From: Nocardia blacklockiae
GTDB taxonomy: Bacteria > Actinomycetota > Actinomycetes > Mycobacteriales > Mycobacteriaceae
DNA length: 64,000 nucleotides
NCBI RefSeq assembly: GCF_015477355.1
Contig: NZ_JADLRJ010000015.1
Coordinates: 62,001 to 126,000, forward strand
Reading direction: 5' to 3'
Below the pieces are notes generated by a model. That model did no database searches. It was not told the DNA's origin and saw nothing but the letters and a program-made list of their open reading frames with translations. The translations under genes were made by a program, and so were the position numbers. Position 1 is the first letter of the stretch. Every line of letters starts with the position of its first letter. Below are positions 16,627 to 26,049 of this stretch, piece after piece.

Positions 16627-16857
16627 TCAGACCAGGCAGCCGTGGGTTTGCAGGCTGGCGTAGACGTCGTCGGAGACCGTGAGGGCGGTGCCGGGCTGGA
16701 CGCCGGCGAGGACGCTCAGGGCGATGTTGTTCTGGAGCGAGCAGCCCAGCAGTTCGGTCGTGACGGTGATGGTTTCGTCGGCGTGGGCCACGCCGGTTCC
16801 GAGCACGGCCGCGCCGGCCAGTGCGAGGGCGGCAACGCCGGTCTTGACGAATCGCAT
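16627..16857 (-). CDS. Small secreted protein (76 residues)
   Basis: ATG 16857 is preceded by AGGAGG at 6 nt. A signal peptide (MRFVKTGVAALALAGAAVLGTG, cleavage after AHA near residue 26) is followed by a 50-residue mature part with two cysteines (in LLGCSLQ and THGCLV) that probably form a disulfide. I do not recognise a functional family; short exported proteins of this layout are frequent in Nocardia and Mycobacterium. Confidence 0.8.
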   Translation of the reverse strand: MRFVKTGVAALALAGAAVLGTGVAHADETITVTTELLGCSLQNNIALSVLAGVQPGTALTVSDDVYASLQTHGCLV

Positions 16858-17005
16858 GGAATCCTCCTGAATTCGTGATCGGACACGGCGGATGTCGGTC
16901 GTTTGTCCAGGTAAAGCGGGTTTTCGGCCGAGATTCGCCGCGATTGCGCGCCCAAGAGTAGAGGGTGCGACGCGGGTCTCGTGCGGCACCCCCGCCGCCG
17001 ATCGC

Positions 17006-17401
17006 TCAGCGCAGGTCGCGGGCGAGGCGGGCGGCGCCGATCGCCATGTAGCCGCCGGTGAGGGCGACCAGGGGCACCGCCGCCGAGCGCGCGACGTCGC
17101 CGCGGGCGAGGTGCCCCGCGCCGTGGGTGGTGTCCATGATGTCCACCATGAGGGCGATGCGCTGCCAGCGCCGCCGCTCCGGCGCGGGCGCGGTCAGATA
17201 GCCGAGGCCCAACGCCACCGCGCGGGCACCGAAAATTCTTGTGAGATAGACGGATTCGGGGGAAATCCGGATGCCGAGCGCGCGGCCGAGCTGCCGGGGC
17301 GCCATCAGGGACGCCGCGCCCAGCGCGATCCGGCCGGCGGCCAGTCCCCGCAGTGCCGCGGCCAGGGTGCGATCGGCGCGCGATTCCTGAGTCGATGTCA
17401 T
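17006..17401 (-). CDS. Small membrane protein
   Basis: 131 residues from ATG 17401, with hydrophobic segments near 14-34, 55-75 and 100-125. A repeated pattern of small residues and the LGLGYL and GAGHLARGD segments recall DUF4267-like membrane proteins, but this is a weak match from memory. It is divergent from the TetR gene at 17512; the 21-bp palindrome between them could affect both. No role can be assigned. Confidence 0.65.
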   Translation of the reverse strand: MTSTQESRADRTLAAALRGLAAGRIALGAASLMAPRQLGRALGIRISPESVYLTRIFGARAVALGLGYLTAPAPERRRWQRIALMVDIMDTTHGAGHLARGDVARSAAVPLVALTGGYMAIGAARLARDLR

Positions 17402-17460
17402 GGTCCGAGCATGCCCGCCGCCGTGCGCCGAGGCGATTACCCGCGAGGTAAGACCGGACA

Positions 17461-17481
17461 GTTTCAATCAATGATTGAAAC
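17461..17481. promoter_or_regulatory. 21-bp perfect palindrome, likely TetR operator
   Basis: GTTTCAATCA-A-TGATTGAAAC: two exact 10-bp arms around one base, AT-rich against a GC-rich background. It ends 30 nt upstream of the TetR start codon and lies between two divergent genes, the classic place for autoregulation by a TetR protein. Confidence 0.8.
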
Positions 17482-17511
17482 ATTGCTTGAACGTGTGCTT
17501 GACTGGCCCGC

Positions 17512-18087
17512 ATGAGCGAGAAGGTCTCGGCGGTGGGCACCCGCGAGCGGCTGCTCGCCGCCGCCGAGCGGTTGCTGCTCACCGAGCGCTACGACGACGT
17601 CTCGGTGCGTGCCATCTGCGCTGCGGCGCAAGCGAATCCGGCCGCGGTGCACTACCACTTCGGCTCCAAGGAGGCGCTGGTGTCGGCGCTGCTCGAGGAC
17701 CGGCTGGGCCCGCTGTGGGCGGACCGGCTGTCGGCGCTGGCCGCGGCGCACGCCCCGGTTCCCGAGGTGGTCGAGGCGGTGCTCGAGCCGTTCGTCGAGC
17801 TGTCGGCCGATCCGGTGGGGCGGCTGCATCTGCGCCTGCTGGCCCAGTTCGTGCTGGGGCGGCACGGCACCGACTGGCGGCAGCCGTGGTTTCGGATGGA
17901 CGCGTGGACCGGGCTGCTGCCGGATGTGCCCGCCGCCGCGGCCGGGCGCCGCTGGATGCTGGCGTTCGAGCTGATCATCATGCGTTTCGGCGGTGCGCGC
18001 GAGCGGCCGCCGTCGCCGCGGTCGGTGGCCGCGCTGCGCGAATTCGTGGTGGCCGGGCTGACCGCGCCGAGCGAGGAGGACCGATGA
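17512..18087 (+). CDS. TetR-family regulator of the OYE-SDR operon
   Basis: 191 residues: N-terminal TetR helix-turn-helix (about 10-55; VRAICAAAQANPAAVHYHFGSKEALV) and a C-terminal ligand-binding domain. Its stop overlaps the start of the ene-reductase gene (ATGA), so regulator and enzymes are co-translated. It probably represses its own operon through the palindrome at 17461-17481 and responds to the substrate of the downstream oxidoreductases. Confidence 0.9.
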   Translation: MSEKVSAVGTRERLLAAAERLLLTERYDDVSVRAICAAAQANPAAVHYHFGSKEALVSALLEDRLGPLWADRLSALAAAHAPVPEVVEAVLEPFVELSADPVGRLHLRLLAQFVLGRHGTDWRQPWFRMDAWTGLLPDVPAAAAGRRWMLAFELIIMRFGGARERPPSPRSVAALREFVVAGLTAPSEEDR

Positions 18088-19283
18088 CCGACATCTTCAC
18101 ACCGGCCGTGCTGGGGCCGATCACGTTGCGCAACAGGGTGATCAAGGCCGCCACGTTCGAGGCCCGCACCCCCGACGCCCTGGTCACCGACGACCTGATC
18201 GAGTTCCACCGCGAGGTCGCCGCGGGCGGGGTGGGCATGACGACGGTGGCCTACTGCGCGGTCGCGCCGGGCGGCCGCACCGACCGGCACCAGCTGTGGC
18301 TGCGGCCGGAAGCCGTTGCGGGACTGCGGAAACTGACCGACAGTGTGCACGCCGAGGGCGCGGCCGTGAGCGCGCAGATCGGCCACGCCGGGCCGGTCGC
18401 CAACGCGGCCTCCAACCGCGCACCCGCGCTGGCGCCGAGCCGGATGTTCAGCCCACTCGGCATGCGCCCCATGCACGTTCCCGACGAGGCCGAGATCCGG
18501 GAATTGATCCGCGCGCACGCCGAGGGCGCGCGCCTGGCGGAGCAAGCCGGATTCGACGCCGTGGAAATCCATTTCGGCCACAACTACCTGGTCAGTTCGT
18601 TCCTGAGCCCGCTGCTGAACCGGCGCAAGGACCGCTACGGCGGCTCGACCGCCAACCGCGCTCGTCTGGCTCGCGAAATAGCCTGTGCGGTAAGGGAAGC
18701 CGTCGGTGACCGAATGGCGGTGACGGCGAAGCTGAATATGGAGGACGGCGTCCGCGGCGGTCTCACGGTGCCGGAGTCGTTGCAGGTGGCGAGCTGGCTC
18801 GAGGCCGACGGCGCACTGGACGCGCTCGAACTCACGGCGGGCAGTTCACTGCTGAACCCGATGCTGCTGTTCCACGGCGACGCACCCCGGCGGGAGTTCG
18901 TGCAGGCCCTGCCCGCCCCGGCGCGCTGGGGCATGCGGCTGGTCGGGCGTGCCTTCCTGAAGGAGTATCGCCACCGCGGCACCTACCTGCTCGAGCGGGC
19001 GCGGCAGTTCCGCCGCGAACTCACCATGCCGCTGATCCTGCTGGGCGGCATCACGAATCTGGACGACATGCGAACGGCGCGCGCGGAGGGCTTCGACTTC
19101 GTCGCCATGGGCCGCGCCCTGCTCCGGGAGCCGAATCTGTTGCACCGCATACGATCCGACGCCACGACGCAGTCGGCCTGCGTGCACTGCAACCGCTGCA
19201 TGCCGACCATCTACCGCCGCACCCGGTGCGTCTACCGACCGGAGCCGCTGTCCATCGAGAACATCGGAGGGAAGAACCTATGA
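18084..19283 (+). CDS. Old-yellow-enzyme-type NADH:flavin oxidoreductase
   Basis: A 399-residue FMN-binding TIM barrel of the ene-reductase family. Visible are the N-terminal LRNRVIKAATFEA segment, the substrate-site HFGHNYLVSSFLSP followed by NRRKDRYGGS, and the C-terminal phosphate-binding LGGITN and FVAMGRALLREP. A CVHCNRC group plus a later cysteine near the end resembles the 4Fe-4S cluster of 2,4-dienoyl-CoA reductase-type members, though the second FAD/NADH domain is absent. It likely reduces an activated C=C bond; next to an SDR of steroid-dehydrogenase type the substrate may be a sterol or other enone. Confidence 0.9.
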   Translation: MTDIFTPAVLGPITLRNRVIKAATFEARTPDALVTDDLIEFHREVAAGGVGMTTVAYCAVAPGGRTDRHQLWLRPEAVAGLRKLTDSVHAEGAAVSAQIGHAGPVANAASNRAPALAPSRMFSPLGMRPMHVPDEAEIRELIRAHAEGARLAEQAGFDAVEIHFGHNYLVSSFLSPLLNRRKDRYGGSTANRARLAREIACAVREAVGDRMAVTAKLNMEDGVRGGLTVPESLQVASWLEADGALDALELTAGSSLLNPMLLFHGDAPRREFVQALPAPARWGMRLVGRAFLKEYRHRGTYLLERARQFRRELTMPLILLGGITNLDDMRTARAEGFDFVAMGRALLREPNLLHRIRSDATTQSACVHCNRCMPTIYRRTRCVYRPEPLSIENIGGKNL

Positions 19284-20029
19284 CCGGCCGACTGTCCGGA
19301 CGCGTCGCGCTGATCAGCGGCGCGGCCTCGGGGATGGGCGCCGCGCACGCCCGCGCGTTCGTCGCCGAGGGCGCCGCGGTGCTGCTGGGCGACATCGCCG
19401 TGGACGCGGGCAAGCAGCTCGCCGACGAACTCGGCGAGCGGGCCGCCTTCGTTCCCCTGGACGTCACCCGCTCCGGTGACTGGGAACTCGCGGTGGCCGC
19501 GGCCGTGGGCCAGTTCGGCAAGCTCGACGTACTGGTGAACAATGCCGGGCTGTTGGACGGCGGTCCGCTGGGCACCTACACCGAGGAACAGTGGCAGCGG
19601 ATCCTGGCGGTGAACCTGACCGGGCCGTTCCTGGGCCTGACCGCCGCGCGGGACGCCCTGGTCGCCGCGGCCCCGGCGGCGGTCGTGAACATCTCCTCCG
19701 CCGCCGGCATCCAGGGCGTAGCCGGGATGCACGGCTACACCGCCTCCAAGTTCGGGCTGCGCGGACTCACGAAATCCGCTGCGCTGGAACTGGCTCCGTT
19801 CGGCGTGCGGGTCAACTCGGTGCATCCCGGCGGCATCGCGACCCCGATGATCGGCGCGCAGCCGGGCCAGGTCACCATCGACCGCAATGCCGACACCCTG
19901 ACCAGACTCGGTGCGCCCGAGGAGATTTCGGCGCTGGTCGTTTACCTGGCCAGCACGGAGTCCAGCTATTGCACCGGCGCGGAGTTCATCGCCGACGGCG
20001 GCATGACCGCGGGCTCGACGCTGGGCTGA
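19280..20029 (+). CDS. SDR, FabG3/hydroxysteroid-dehydrogenase type
   Basis: 249 residues, start overlapping the upstream stop (ATGA) after GGAGGGAAG. SGAASGMG at 13-20 binds the cofactor, NNAG is present, and catalytic Ser (NISSAAG), Tyr and Lys (YTASK) are intact. The overall sequence, including LNVNLTGPFLGL-like and STGAEF-like blocks, is very close in pattern to M. tuberculosis Rv2002 (FabG3, a 20-beta-hydroxysteroid dehydrogenase). With the upstream ene-reductase it may act on a keto/enone substrate. Exact substrate is inferred only. Confidence 0.88.
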   Translation: MTGRLSGRVALISGAASGMGAAHARAFVAEGAAVLLGDIAVDAGKQLADELGERAAFVPLDVTRSGDWELAVAAAVGQFGKLDVLVNNAGLLDGGPLGTYTEEQWQRILAVNLTGPFLGLTAARDALVAAAPAAVVNISSAAGIQGVAGMHGYTASKFGLRGLTKSAALELAPFGVRVNSVHPGGIATPMIGAQPGQVTIDRNADTLTRLGAPEEISALVVYLASTESSYCTGAEFIADGGMTAGSTLG

Positions 20030-20059
20030 CCCGCTGCGCGACCGGTCGTCGCGCCGGGC

Positions 20060-21571
20060 TCAGGCCCGCCCCGCTTCAGGAGCGACCTGTCCATCTTCAC
20101 TCGACGACTCCCTCGTGCCCGCAAGCACGGTCGTGCCCGACGGCGCGACAGTGCCCGACGACGCGACCGTATCCGGCGGCTCCGGCAGGGCCAGGGTCAG
20201 CGCACCCAGCCCGACGGCCACCACGGCGATGGCCGACAGCATGGTGATGCTGCCGTCGAGAGTGTGCGCGCGGAAGAACACCGTGCTCAGCACCGCCAAT
20301 CCGACCGCGTTGCCGACCTGTTCGATGGTCGGCAACGCGCCGGAGGCCTCCGCCATGCGGTCCTCGTCCAGGCCGGCCAGCATGATCGGTTGCAGCAGCG
20401 CGCCGAAGGCGCCGACGCCGAAGCCGGACACGAACACCGGTACGACCGCGAGCGCGAGGCTCACCTCGCCGTCGGTCACCCACAGATACCCGGCGGCGAT
20501 GGCCACGCAGACCCCGAACACGGCGATGCCCGCCGCCAGCACCCGCACGCCCCACCGCTTCACGAACAGCGGCGAAAGCAGCGCTCCCGCACCGGCTCCC
20601 AGCGCGAACGGCGTCATCGCGATGCCGGTGCGCAACGGCGACCAGTGCAGCACGTCCTGCAGCATGATGGACGCGGCGAACACGAACGCGGTGAACAGCC
20701 CGAAGAAGATCGTGATCAGCACCGAGCCGACCCGGAACCCGCGGTCGGCGAACAGGTCCAGCCGCACCAGCGGCCCCGCCCCGCGCCGGGCGCGCCGCCG
20801 CTGCTGCGCGACGAAGACCGCGGCGACCGCGAGCGCGGCGGCGATCATCGCGAAATGGCCCGGCCGCCAGCCGTTCTGCTGCACGTCGGCCAGCGCCGAC
20901 AGCAGCAGGAGCAGGCTGATCGTCGACACCACCGCCCCCGTCAGGTCCAGTCCCTCGCGTTCCGGCGCGGGTCCCAGATGGAGGAATCGGTGCGCCAGCA
21001 CGAACGCCAGCACGCCCAGCGGCAGGTTCATCAGGAAGATCGCGTGCCAGCCCGACCCGCCCAGGTTCAGGGTGATGAGCACGCCGCCCACGATCGGGCC
21101 GAGCATGCCCGCGAAACCGGCGGTCGCGCCGTAGAGCGCAAAGACCTGCTGATGCCGCTCGCGCGGGAAACTGGCGGTCAGGATGGCGATGGTCTGCGCC
21201 GCCATCCCGGCCCCGGTGATTCCCTGCGCCACTCGGGCCACGATCAATTCCGTAGCGCCGGTGGACATTCCGCACCACAGCGAGGCGGCGGTGAACCCCA
21301 CCACCGACACCAGGAACATCCGGCGCCGGCCCACCAGCGCGCCGATGCGGGCCGCGGTGAGCAGTGTGCACGCGAACGCCAGCGAGTAGCCCGCCACCAC
21401 CAGCAGCTGCGCCGACTGCGAGGCGTGCAGGTCGTGGCTGATGTCGGGCAGCGCGGTGTTCACGATGGTCACGTCGATCATCTGCATGAACACCGAGATC
21501 AGGCAGCCGGCGAACGCGAGCCACGCGGCCAGTTCGCCGCCGGTGCGCGCGGTGGTGTCGGCCTCGGTCAC
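20060..21571 (-). CDS. MFS drug exporter, DHA2 (EmrB/QacA) family
   Basis: A 503-residue transporter with the 14-helix pattern of the DHA2 family. The motif A equivalent ARIGALVGRRRMF follows helix 2, DVTIVNTALPDI in helix 1 is characteristic, and GPIVGGVL marks helix 5 (motif C). The C-terminal tail is hydrophilic. GTG 21571 has GGAGG at 7 nt. The family uses the proton gradient to export drugs or lipophilic compounds. It is convergent with the OYE-SDR operon and follows a mycolyltransferase gene on the same strand, so export of either substrate class cannot be told apart. Confidence 0.9.
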   Translation of the reverse strand: MTEADTTARTGGELAAWLAFAGCLISVFMQMIDVTIVNTALPDISHDLHASQSAQLLVVAGYSLAFACTLLTAARIGALVGRRRMFLVSVVGFTAASLWCGMSTGATELIVARVAQGITGAGMAAQTIAILTASFPRERHQQVFALYGATAGFAGMLGPIVGGVLITLNLGGSGWHAIFLMNLPLGVLAFVLAHRFLHLGPAPEREGLDLTGAVVSTISLLLLLSALADVQQNGWRPGHFAMIAAALAVAAVFVAQQRRRARRGAGPLVRLDLFADRGFRVGSVLITIFFGLFTAFVFAASIMLQDVLHWSPLRTGIAMTPFALGAGAGALLSPLFVKRWGVRVLAAGIAVFGVCVAIAAGYLWVTDGEVSLALAVVPVFVSGFGVGAFGALLQPIMLAGLDEDRMAEASGALPTIEQVGNAVGLAVLSTVFFRAHTLDGSITMLSAIAVVAVGLGALTLALPEPPDTVASSGTVAPSGTTVLAGTRESSSEDGQVAPEAGRA

Positions 21572-21738
21572 GAGATCGCCTCCGATTCCGGACGGTCGGG
21601 TGTGTCGTCCTCGACTGGGACTGTGGCAGAGGGCGGGCGCGCCGTCGCTCGGTACTCCGGAAGATTCCGCGATCACACAGCCGGGGTGTGCAGCCGTTGT
21701 GAGGCCGCCCAACGCGTTGTGACGCAGCGTCTTCGGGC

Positions 21739-22797
21739 TCAGCGCGTGGTCGGCTCCGGGGTGTCGGGCTGGTTCAGCGCCGCCTCGAACATCGGCCACG
21801 AGTTGTGCAGATCCTCTTCCCAGTAGCCCCACGAGTGGGTGCCGTTGGGCCGGAAATCGAAGGTGGCCGGGACCTTCAGCTGCCGCAGGCGCTCCTGGAG
21901 CTGATGGGTGCAGACGTTGGTGATCGCCTCCAGCGGCGCGCCGAAGAACAGCTGGTACATCAGCTGCACCGCGTCGCCGCGGGCGCCGGGCAGGTTGTCG
22001 CGCGGGCCGGGCAGGCCGTTGCCGGTGGACACGTAGATCGCGGTGCCGCGTAGTCGGTCCGCGTGCAGGTAGGGGTCGTTGGCTGCCCAGGCCGGATCGC
22101 TCGGCGGGCCCCACATGTTCACCGCGTTGCCGCGCTGCCCGGTGACAACCGCCGACACCATGGCCTGGCCCTGCGGGTCGCTGGTGCGCACGCAGCCGCT
22201 GTAGGAACCGATGGCGCGATACAGCTCCGGCGCGCCGATGGCCAGCTGGAACACCGAGGTGCCGGCCATGGAGAGGCCGGCGATGGCGTTGCGGCCGTTG
22301 CCGCGGAAGGCGGCGTCGACGATCGGCGGCAGTTCGCGGGTGAGGAAGGTGGCCCAGCGCTGGCGGCCCAGGATCGGGTCGTCGGCGCGCCAGTCGGTGA
22401 AGTAGCTGCCCGCGCCGCCGAACGGGATCACCACGTTGACCTGCTTGTCGCGGAAGTACTGCACCAGGTCGGTGGTCTCGAGCCAGTTGCCGTCCGAACC
22501 GCCGTTGGCGCCGTTGAGCAGGTAGAACGTGGGCGCCGGCCGGTCGGGGTCGGCGGCCCGCAGCACGGTCAGCCGGGTGACGGTGTTCATCGCCGCGGAA
22601 TGCACCCCGACATCGAGGACGCGCTCGGAGATCTGCCGGATGTCCTGGATGCGGGTACCGTCGTCGGCGGTCAGCGGCGCACCCGCCGCGGGCTCCGCCG
22701 TCGCCGGGCCGCTCACGGCGAAACCGTTGACACTCAAGGCAGTAACGAGCACGGTGGCCGCGGTCAGCAGGCCCCGCGACAGCCGCTCGGACATCAT
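21739..22797 (-). CDS. Antigen-85-type mycolyltransferase (copy 1)
   Basis: 352 residues with a signal peptide (cleavage after about residue 35, ATA-EP), so the enzyme acts in the cell wall. The alpha/beta-hydrolase nucleophile is Ser176 in AGLSMAGTS, the histidine lies in GTHSWGYW near the end, and FRDKQVNVV, DWRADDP and WGPPSDPAWAANDP match antigen 85 landmarks. The family transfers mycolic acids between trehalose monomycolates and to arabinogalactan. GGAG precedes the paired ATGATG at 22797/22794. Two paralogs lie within 12 kb. Confidence 0.92.
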   Translation of the reverse strand: MMSERLSRGLLTAATVLVTALSVNGFAVSGPATAEPAAGAPLTADDGTRIQDIRQISERVLDVGVHSAAMNTVTRLTVLRAADPDRPAPTFYLLNGANGGSDGNWLETTDLVQYFRDKQVNVVIPFGGAGSYFTDWRADDPILGRQRWATFLTRELPPIVDAAFRGNGRNAIAGLSMAGTSVFQLAIGAPELYRAIGSYSGCVRTSDPQGQAMVSAVVTGQRGNAVNMWGPPSDPAWAANDPYLHADRLRGTAIYVSTGNGLPGPRDNLPGARGDAVQLMYQLFFGAPLEAITNVCTHQLQERLRQLKVPATFDFRPNGTHSWGYWEEDLHNSWPMFEAALNQPDTPEPTTR

Positions 22798-22975
22798 CGC
22801 ACTCCGATCTGGACGCCGTGACCCACCGCTGCGCGATCGGCGGGTCACCCCCGAAACCTCTTGCGAGTCAACCGCATGGTGACCGGGTAGGGCCAGGGTG
22901 CGGTCACAATGTTGTGGCGCGTCCCAGATCGTTCGTCGGGCGAATTACCCCGGGTCCCAAAGGGTCGTCCGGGCG

Positions 22976-24220
22976 TCAGAGCGTGAAGGGCTGCTCGGCG
23001 GGTGTCAGGCGGGGGAGGGTCGCGGAGATCCGCGCGCACAGCCGCCACGGGCGGTCGGTGTCCGTCGCGGCCTTGCCGCTGGTGAGGATGGCCCCGGACA
23101 GCGCCCGCTCGGGATCGGCCCAGCCGTATTGCGTGGTCAGGCCGCTGCGGCCGAAGTGGGAGCGGGTGTGTGCGCCGAATTTCGATCTGCGCCCGCCCAA
23201 TTCGAAGCCGGCCCGGCTCACCCGGCCGGCCACGCCCGGCAGCCAGGCGGCCGGCTGCACCGCGCGGCGCAGGGTGTCGGGCGCGAGGATCCGGACACCG
23301 TCGAGTTCGCCGCCGCGCGTGAGGATCTCGTAGAACCGCGACAGTTCGGCGGCGGTGGTGACGAGATTGCCCGAGGGCAGCTCGGCGGTGAGGAAGGCGC
23401 GGTTGTCGGCCTCGGACACCGGCCCGCTCAGGCCGCCGCCGAGTGCCTTGTGCGCCAAGTACTTCCACACCCGCGAGGGCGGCGGGCCGGTGCGCACGCT
23501 GGGCACCACCAGGTCGACGTCCTCGGGCCGGACTCCGAAGTTGGTCCACCGGAAACCCAGTGGGTTCAGCACCTGTTCGGCCAGGTGCTCGCGCATCGGG
23601 CGGCCGGTGGCGCGGCGCACCAGCAGCCGCTGGATCAGTCCGCTGGTCATCGCGTGGTAGACGCGGAAGCGGCCGGGACGCCAGCTGGGGACCAGGTCGG
23701 CCAGCGCCCGCGCGGCCAGTTCCTCGTCGAGCACCAGTTCCGCGCCGCGGTAGGGCCCCGTGATGAACGGCACCCCGGCCGAGTGCGAGAGCACGTCGCC
23801 GAGGGTGATGGCGGCCTTGCCGTTCGCGGCGAACTCCGGGATGTAGCGGCAGATCGGGTCGTCGAGGGCGAACGCGCCCTGCTCGATCAGCATGAACATC
23901 AGGGTCGCGGAGACGCCCTTGGCGGTGGAGAAGCCGCAGAACGGCATGTCGGGGGTGACGAGCACGCGCTCGGCGTCGGGATCGTCGTCGGGGGCGTTGC
24001 CGCGGGCGTGGCCGATCGCCCGATTGAGCAGGATCTTTCCGTTGCGTCGCAGGCAGATCTGGATCGCGGGGGTCGTGCCCAGCCGGTACCAGTCCAGGAC
24101 GGCGTCCCAGAGGTGGTCGACGGCCTCGCGCGGTACACCGGCGGCGGCCGGGTCGTCCTCGGGGCCGGTCGTCGTCACCGAGTCGAGGTCGGCGGGGACG
24201 GTCACCATCGGGTTGGTCAT
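22976..24220 (-). CDS. Beta-lactamase-fold serine hydrolase (esterase type)
   Basis: 414 residues of the class C beta-lactamase/EstB superfamily. The SxxK pair is Ser98-Thr-Ala-Lys101 (FSTAKG) and the second catalytic block is YHAMTSG, with HFGRSG toward the C-terminus. No signal peptide is visible, so a cytoplasmic lipid or ester hydrolase (LipE/LipL-like) is more likely than a beta-lactamase. ATG 24220 was chosen; an ATG at 24232 in frame is also possible. It is upstream of and co-directional with the first mycolyltransferase, 178 nt away, perhaps not in one operon. Confidence 0.85.
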   Translation of the reverse strand: MTNPMVTVPADLDSVTTTGPEDDPAAAGVPREAVDHLWDAVLDWYRLGTTPAIQICLRRNGKILLNRAIGHARGNAPDDDPDAERVLVTPDMPFCGFSTAKGVSATLMFMLIEQGAFALDDPICRYIPEFAANGKAAITLGDVLSHSAGVPFITGPYRGAELVLDEELAARALADLVPSWRPGRFRVYHAMTSGLIQRLLVRRATGRPMREHLAEQVLNPLGFRWTNFGVRPEDVDLVVPSVRTGPPPSRVWKYLAHKALGGGLSGPVSEADNRAFLTAELPSGNLVTTAAELSRFYEILTRGGELDGVRILAPDTLRRAVQPAAWLPGVAGRVSRAGFELGGRRSKFGAHTRSHFGRSGLTTQYGWADPERALSGAILTSGKAATDTDRPWRLCARISATLPRLTPAEQPFTL

Positions 24221-24366
24221 TGCAGCCAGCATAGCCACGGGCGGTAAATCGGGATCGGCGGTGCGTGCGGGCCGAGCCGCGCGGGGCTCGAATGTGTTGG
24301 CGGACAATAGGATCACACTGAGCGCAACCCGTGGGACGCGGTGGCCGCGGCGGATACGGTCAGGCT

Positions 24367-25668
24367 ATGAGCAGTGTGTCCGGGCCGCGCCGTCCGCTGA
24401 AGACCGTGACGGGTGTGAGCGGGTCGCCGGAGGTGTACGCCGCCGCGATCGACCCCGGGCGGTCGACCCTGGACGCCGCGGTGGAGGTGGCGCGGCTCGC
24501 CGAGGCGCACAAGATCGACGCGCTGTTCGCCGCGGATTTGCTGAGCTTCGGCGCGCAGGGAGCGATCGGGGCGCAGGAGCCGCTGATCGTGCTGTCGGCG
24601 CTGAGCTCGGTGACCACGCACGTCGGCCTGATCGCGACGGTGACCACGACCTTCCACCACCCGTTCAATCTGGCCCGGCTGTTCGGGACCCTCGATCACG
24701 TGAGCAACGGGCGGGCGGCGTGGAACGCGGTCACCTCGTCGGTGGGGGAGGAGAACTACGGGGACGCGGACCTGCCCAGCCCGGACGAGCGCTACGCGCG
24801 CGCCGCGGAATCGCTCGCCGTGGTGAACGCGCTGTTCGACAGCTGGCATGCCGGTGCCCTGACCCCGGACGGGAACGGTGGCGCGCTGTTCGACGCCGAG
24901 CGGGTGCGGCCGATCGACCACGCCGGGCGCTACTTCACCGTGCGGGGGCCGCTGAACATCCCGCCGCTGCCGCAGCGGCGGCCGGTGCAGTTCCAGGCGG
25001 GGCAGTCCGAAGGCGGTGTCGAACTCGGCGCCCGGTTCGCGGAGGTGGTGTTCACCTCGCTGCCGACGCTCGAGGACGCGGTGACCTACGCCAAGCGCAT
25101 CCGGGCGGGGGCCGCGGACCTGGGCCGCGCCGACGGGCTGCCGCTGATCATGAGTTCGCTGCACGCGACCTACGGGGCGACCGAGGCCGAGGTCCGCCGC
25201 ACGGTGCGCGAACAGCAGGAGGCCACCGATTTCGACGCGGGGCGGCTGCGGCTGGCGGACATGCTCGGTGGCGACGTCGACCTCTCGGAACTGCCGCTGG
25301 ATCGCCCGCTCCCCGAAAGCCTGCTGCCCGAGGTGGGTGCGCTCAACCGCCGCCGCGGCCGCGCCGAGATCTTCAGCCGCTTCGCCCGGCAGGGAAAGAC
25401 GTTGCGCGAGTTGATCCTCGCCGCGAAGGACACCGGGCACTGGGCGGTCGCGGGCACGCCCGAGCAGATCGCCGACGCCGTCGCGGAACGCTACGACGCC
25501 GGCGTGCTCGACGTGGTCACCCTCGGCGGCCTCGACCACCCGCGCACCCGCGACTTCGCCCTCAACGGCCTGCTCCCGGAGCTGCGCCGCCGCGGCATAG
25601 TCGGCACCGACTACGCGGGCGACACCTTCCGCGCCAATCTCGAACTGCCGCCCCTGCCCGCGCCCTGA
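24367..25668 (+). CDS. LLM-class FMN-dependent monooxygenase (NtaA/DszA family)
   Basis: 433 residues of the luciferase-like superfamily. HPFNLARLFGTLDHVSNGRAAWNAVTS and the SPDERYARAAE block are characteristic of the NtaA/SnaA/DszA branch, which uses reduced FMN from a separate reductase and oxygen. Substrates of the branch include nitrilotriacetate, sulfones and pristinamycin precursors, so none can be assigned. ATG 24367 is the natural start. It is divergent from the serine hydrolase at 22976. A second member of the same family is at 58216. Confidence 0.88.
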   Translation: MSSVSGPRRPLKTVTGVSGSPEVYAAAIDPGRSTLDAAVEVARLAEAHKIDALFAADLLSFGAQGAIGAQEPLIVLSALSSVTTHVGLIATVTTTFHHPFNLARLFGTLDHVSNGRAAWNAVTSSVGEENYGDADLPSPDERYARAAESLAVVNALFDSWHAGALTPDGNGGALFDAERVRPIDHAGRYFTVRGPLNIPPLPQRRPVQFQAGQSEGGVELGARFAEVVFTSLPTLEDAVTYAKRIRAGAADLGRADGLPLIMSSLHATYGATEAEVRRTVREQQEATDFDAGRLRLADMLGGDVDLSELPLDRPLPESLLPEVGALNRRRGRAEIFSRFARQGKTLRELILAAKDTGHWAVAGTPEQIADAVAERYDAGVLDVVTLGGLDHPRTRDFALNGLLPELRRRGIVGTDYAGDTFRANLELPPLPAP

Positions 25669-25727
25669 CCGACTGCGCCTTCCCGGTGCCCCGCGAACGC
25701 TGCTGTCCGGCTCGGACGACCCGAAGG

Positions 25728-26033
25728 CTACTCGGGGTCGGTGATGCCCTCTGCGAACAGGAGGCGTAGGTCGATGGCGCCTTCTCGGACGGCTCTGGCC
25801 TCGCCGTATTCCGGGGAGTCGTACCACTCGCGGAGTCGGTCGAGGGTCGGGAATTCGATGGCGGTGACGACGCGGCCGGTGGGCCAGGGCGGGCCCTCGG
25901 CCACGTGCGGCGTGGCGCCCTGGATCAGGTAGCGGCCGCCGTACGCGGCGATGGAGGCCGCCGCGATCGAGAAGTATTGGGCGGCGCGGGCGGAATCGAG
26001 GTTGGTGGCCTCGACCAGAACGTATGCGGGCAA
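25728..26033 (-). CDS. DUF1330 protein
   Basis: 101 residues from TTG 26033, which has GGAGG at 5 nt. The sequence AYVLVEATNLDSA...YGGRYLIQGA and the ...IEFPTLDRLREWYDSPEY block define the DUF1330 ferredoxin-like fold, a dimeric alpha-beta barrel of unknown activity. It is the second gene of a leftward pair with the Dabb protein, separated by 16 nt. Confidence 0.85.
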   Translation of the reverse strand: MPAYVLVEATNLDSARAAQYFSIAAASIAAYGGRYLIQGATPHVAEGPPWPTGRVVTAIEFPTLDRLREWYDSPEYGEARAVREGAIDLRLLFAEGITDPE

Positions 26034-26049
26034 GGAAGCCTCCGGGCGA

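Noticed and set aside
18084-19283. Full-length 2,4-dienoyl-CoA reductase
   Set aside because: The cysteine cluster is present but the FAD/NADH domain after the barrel is missing; the length is that of a simple OYE.
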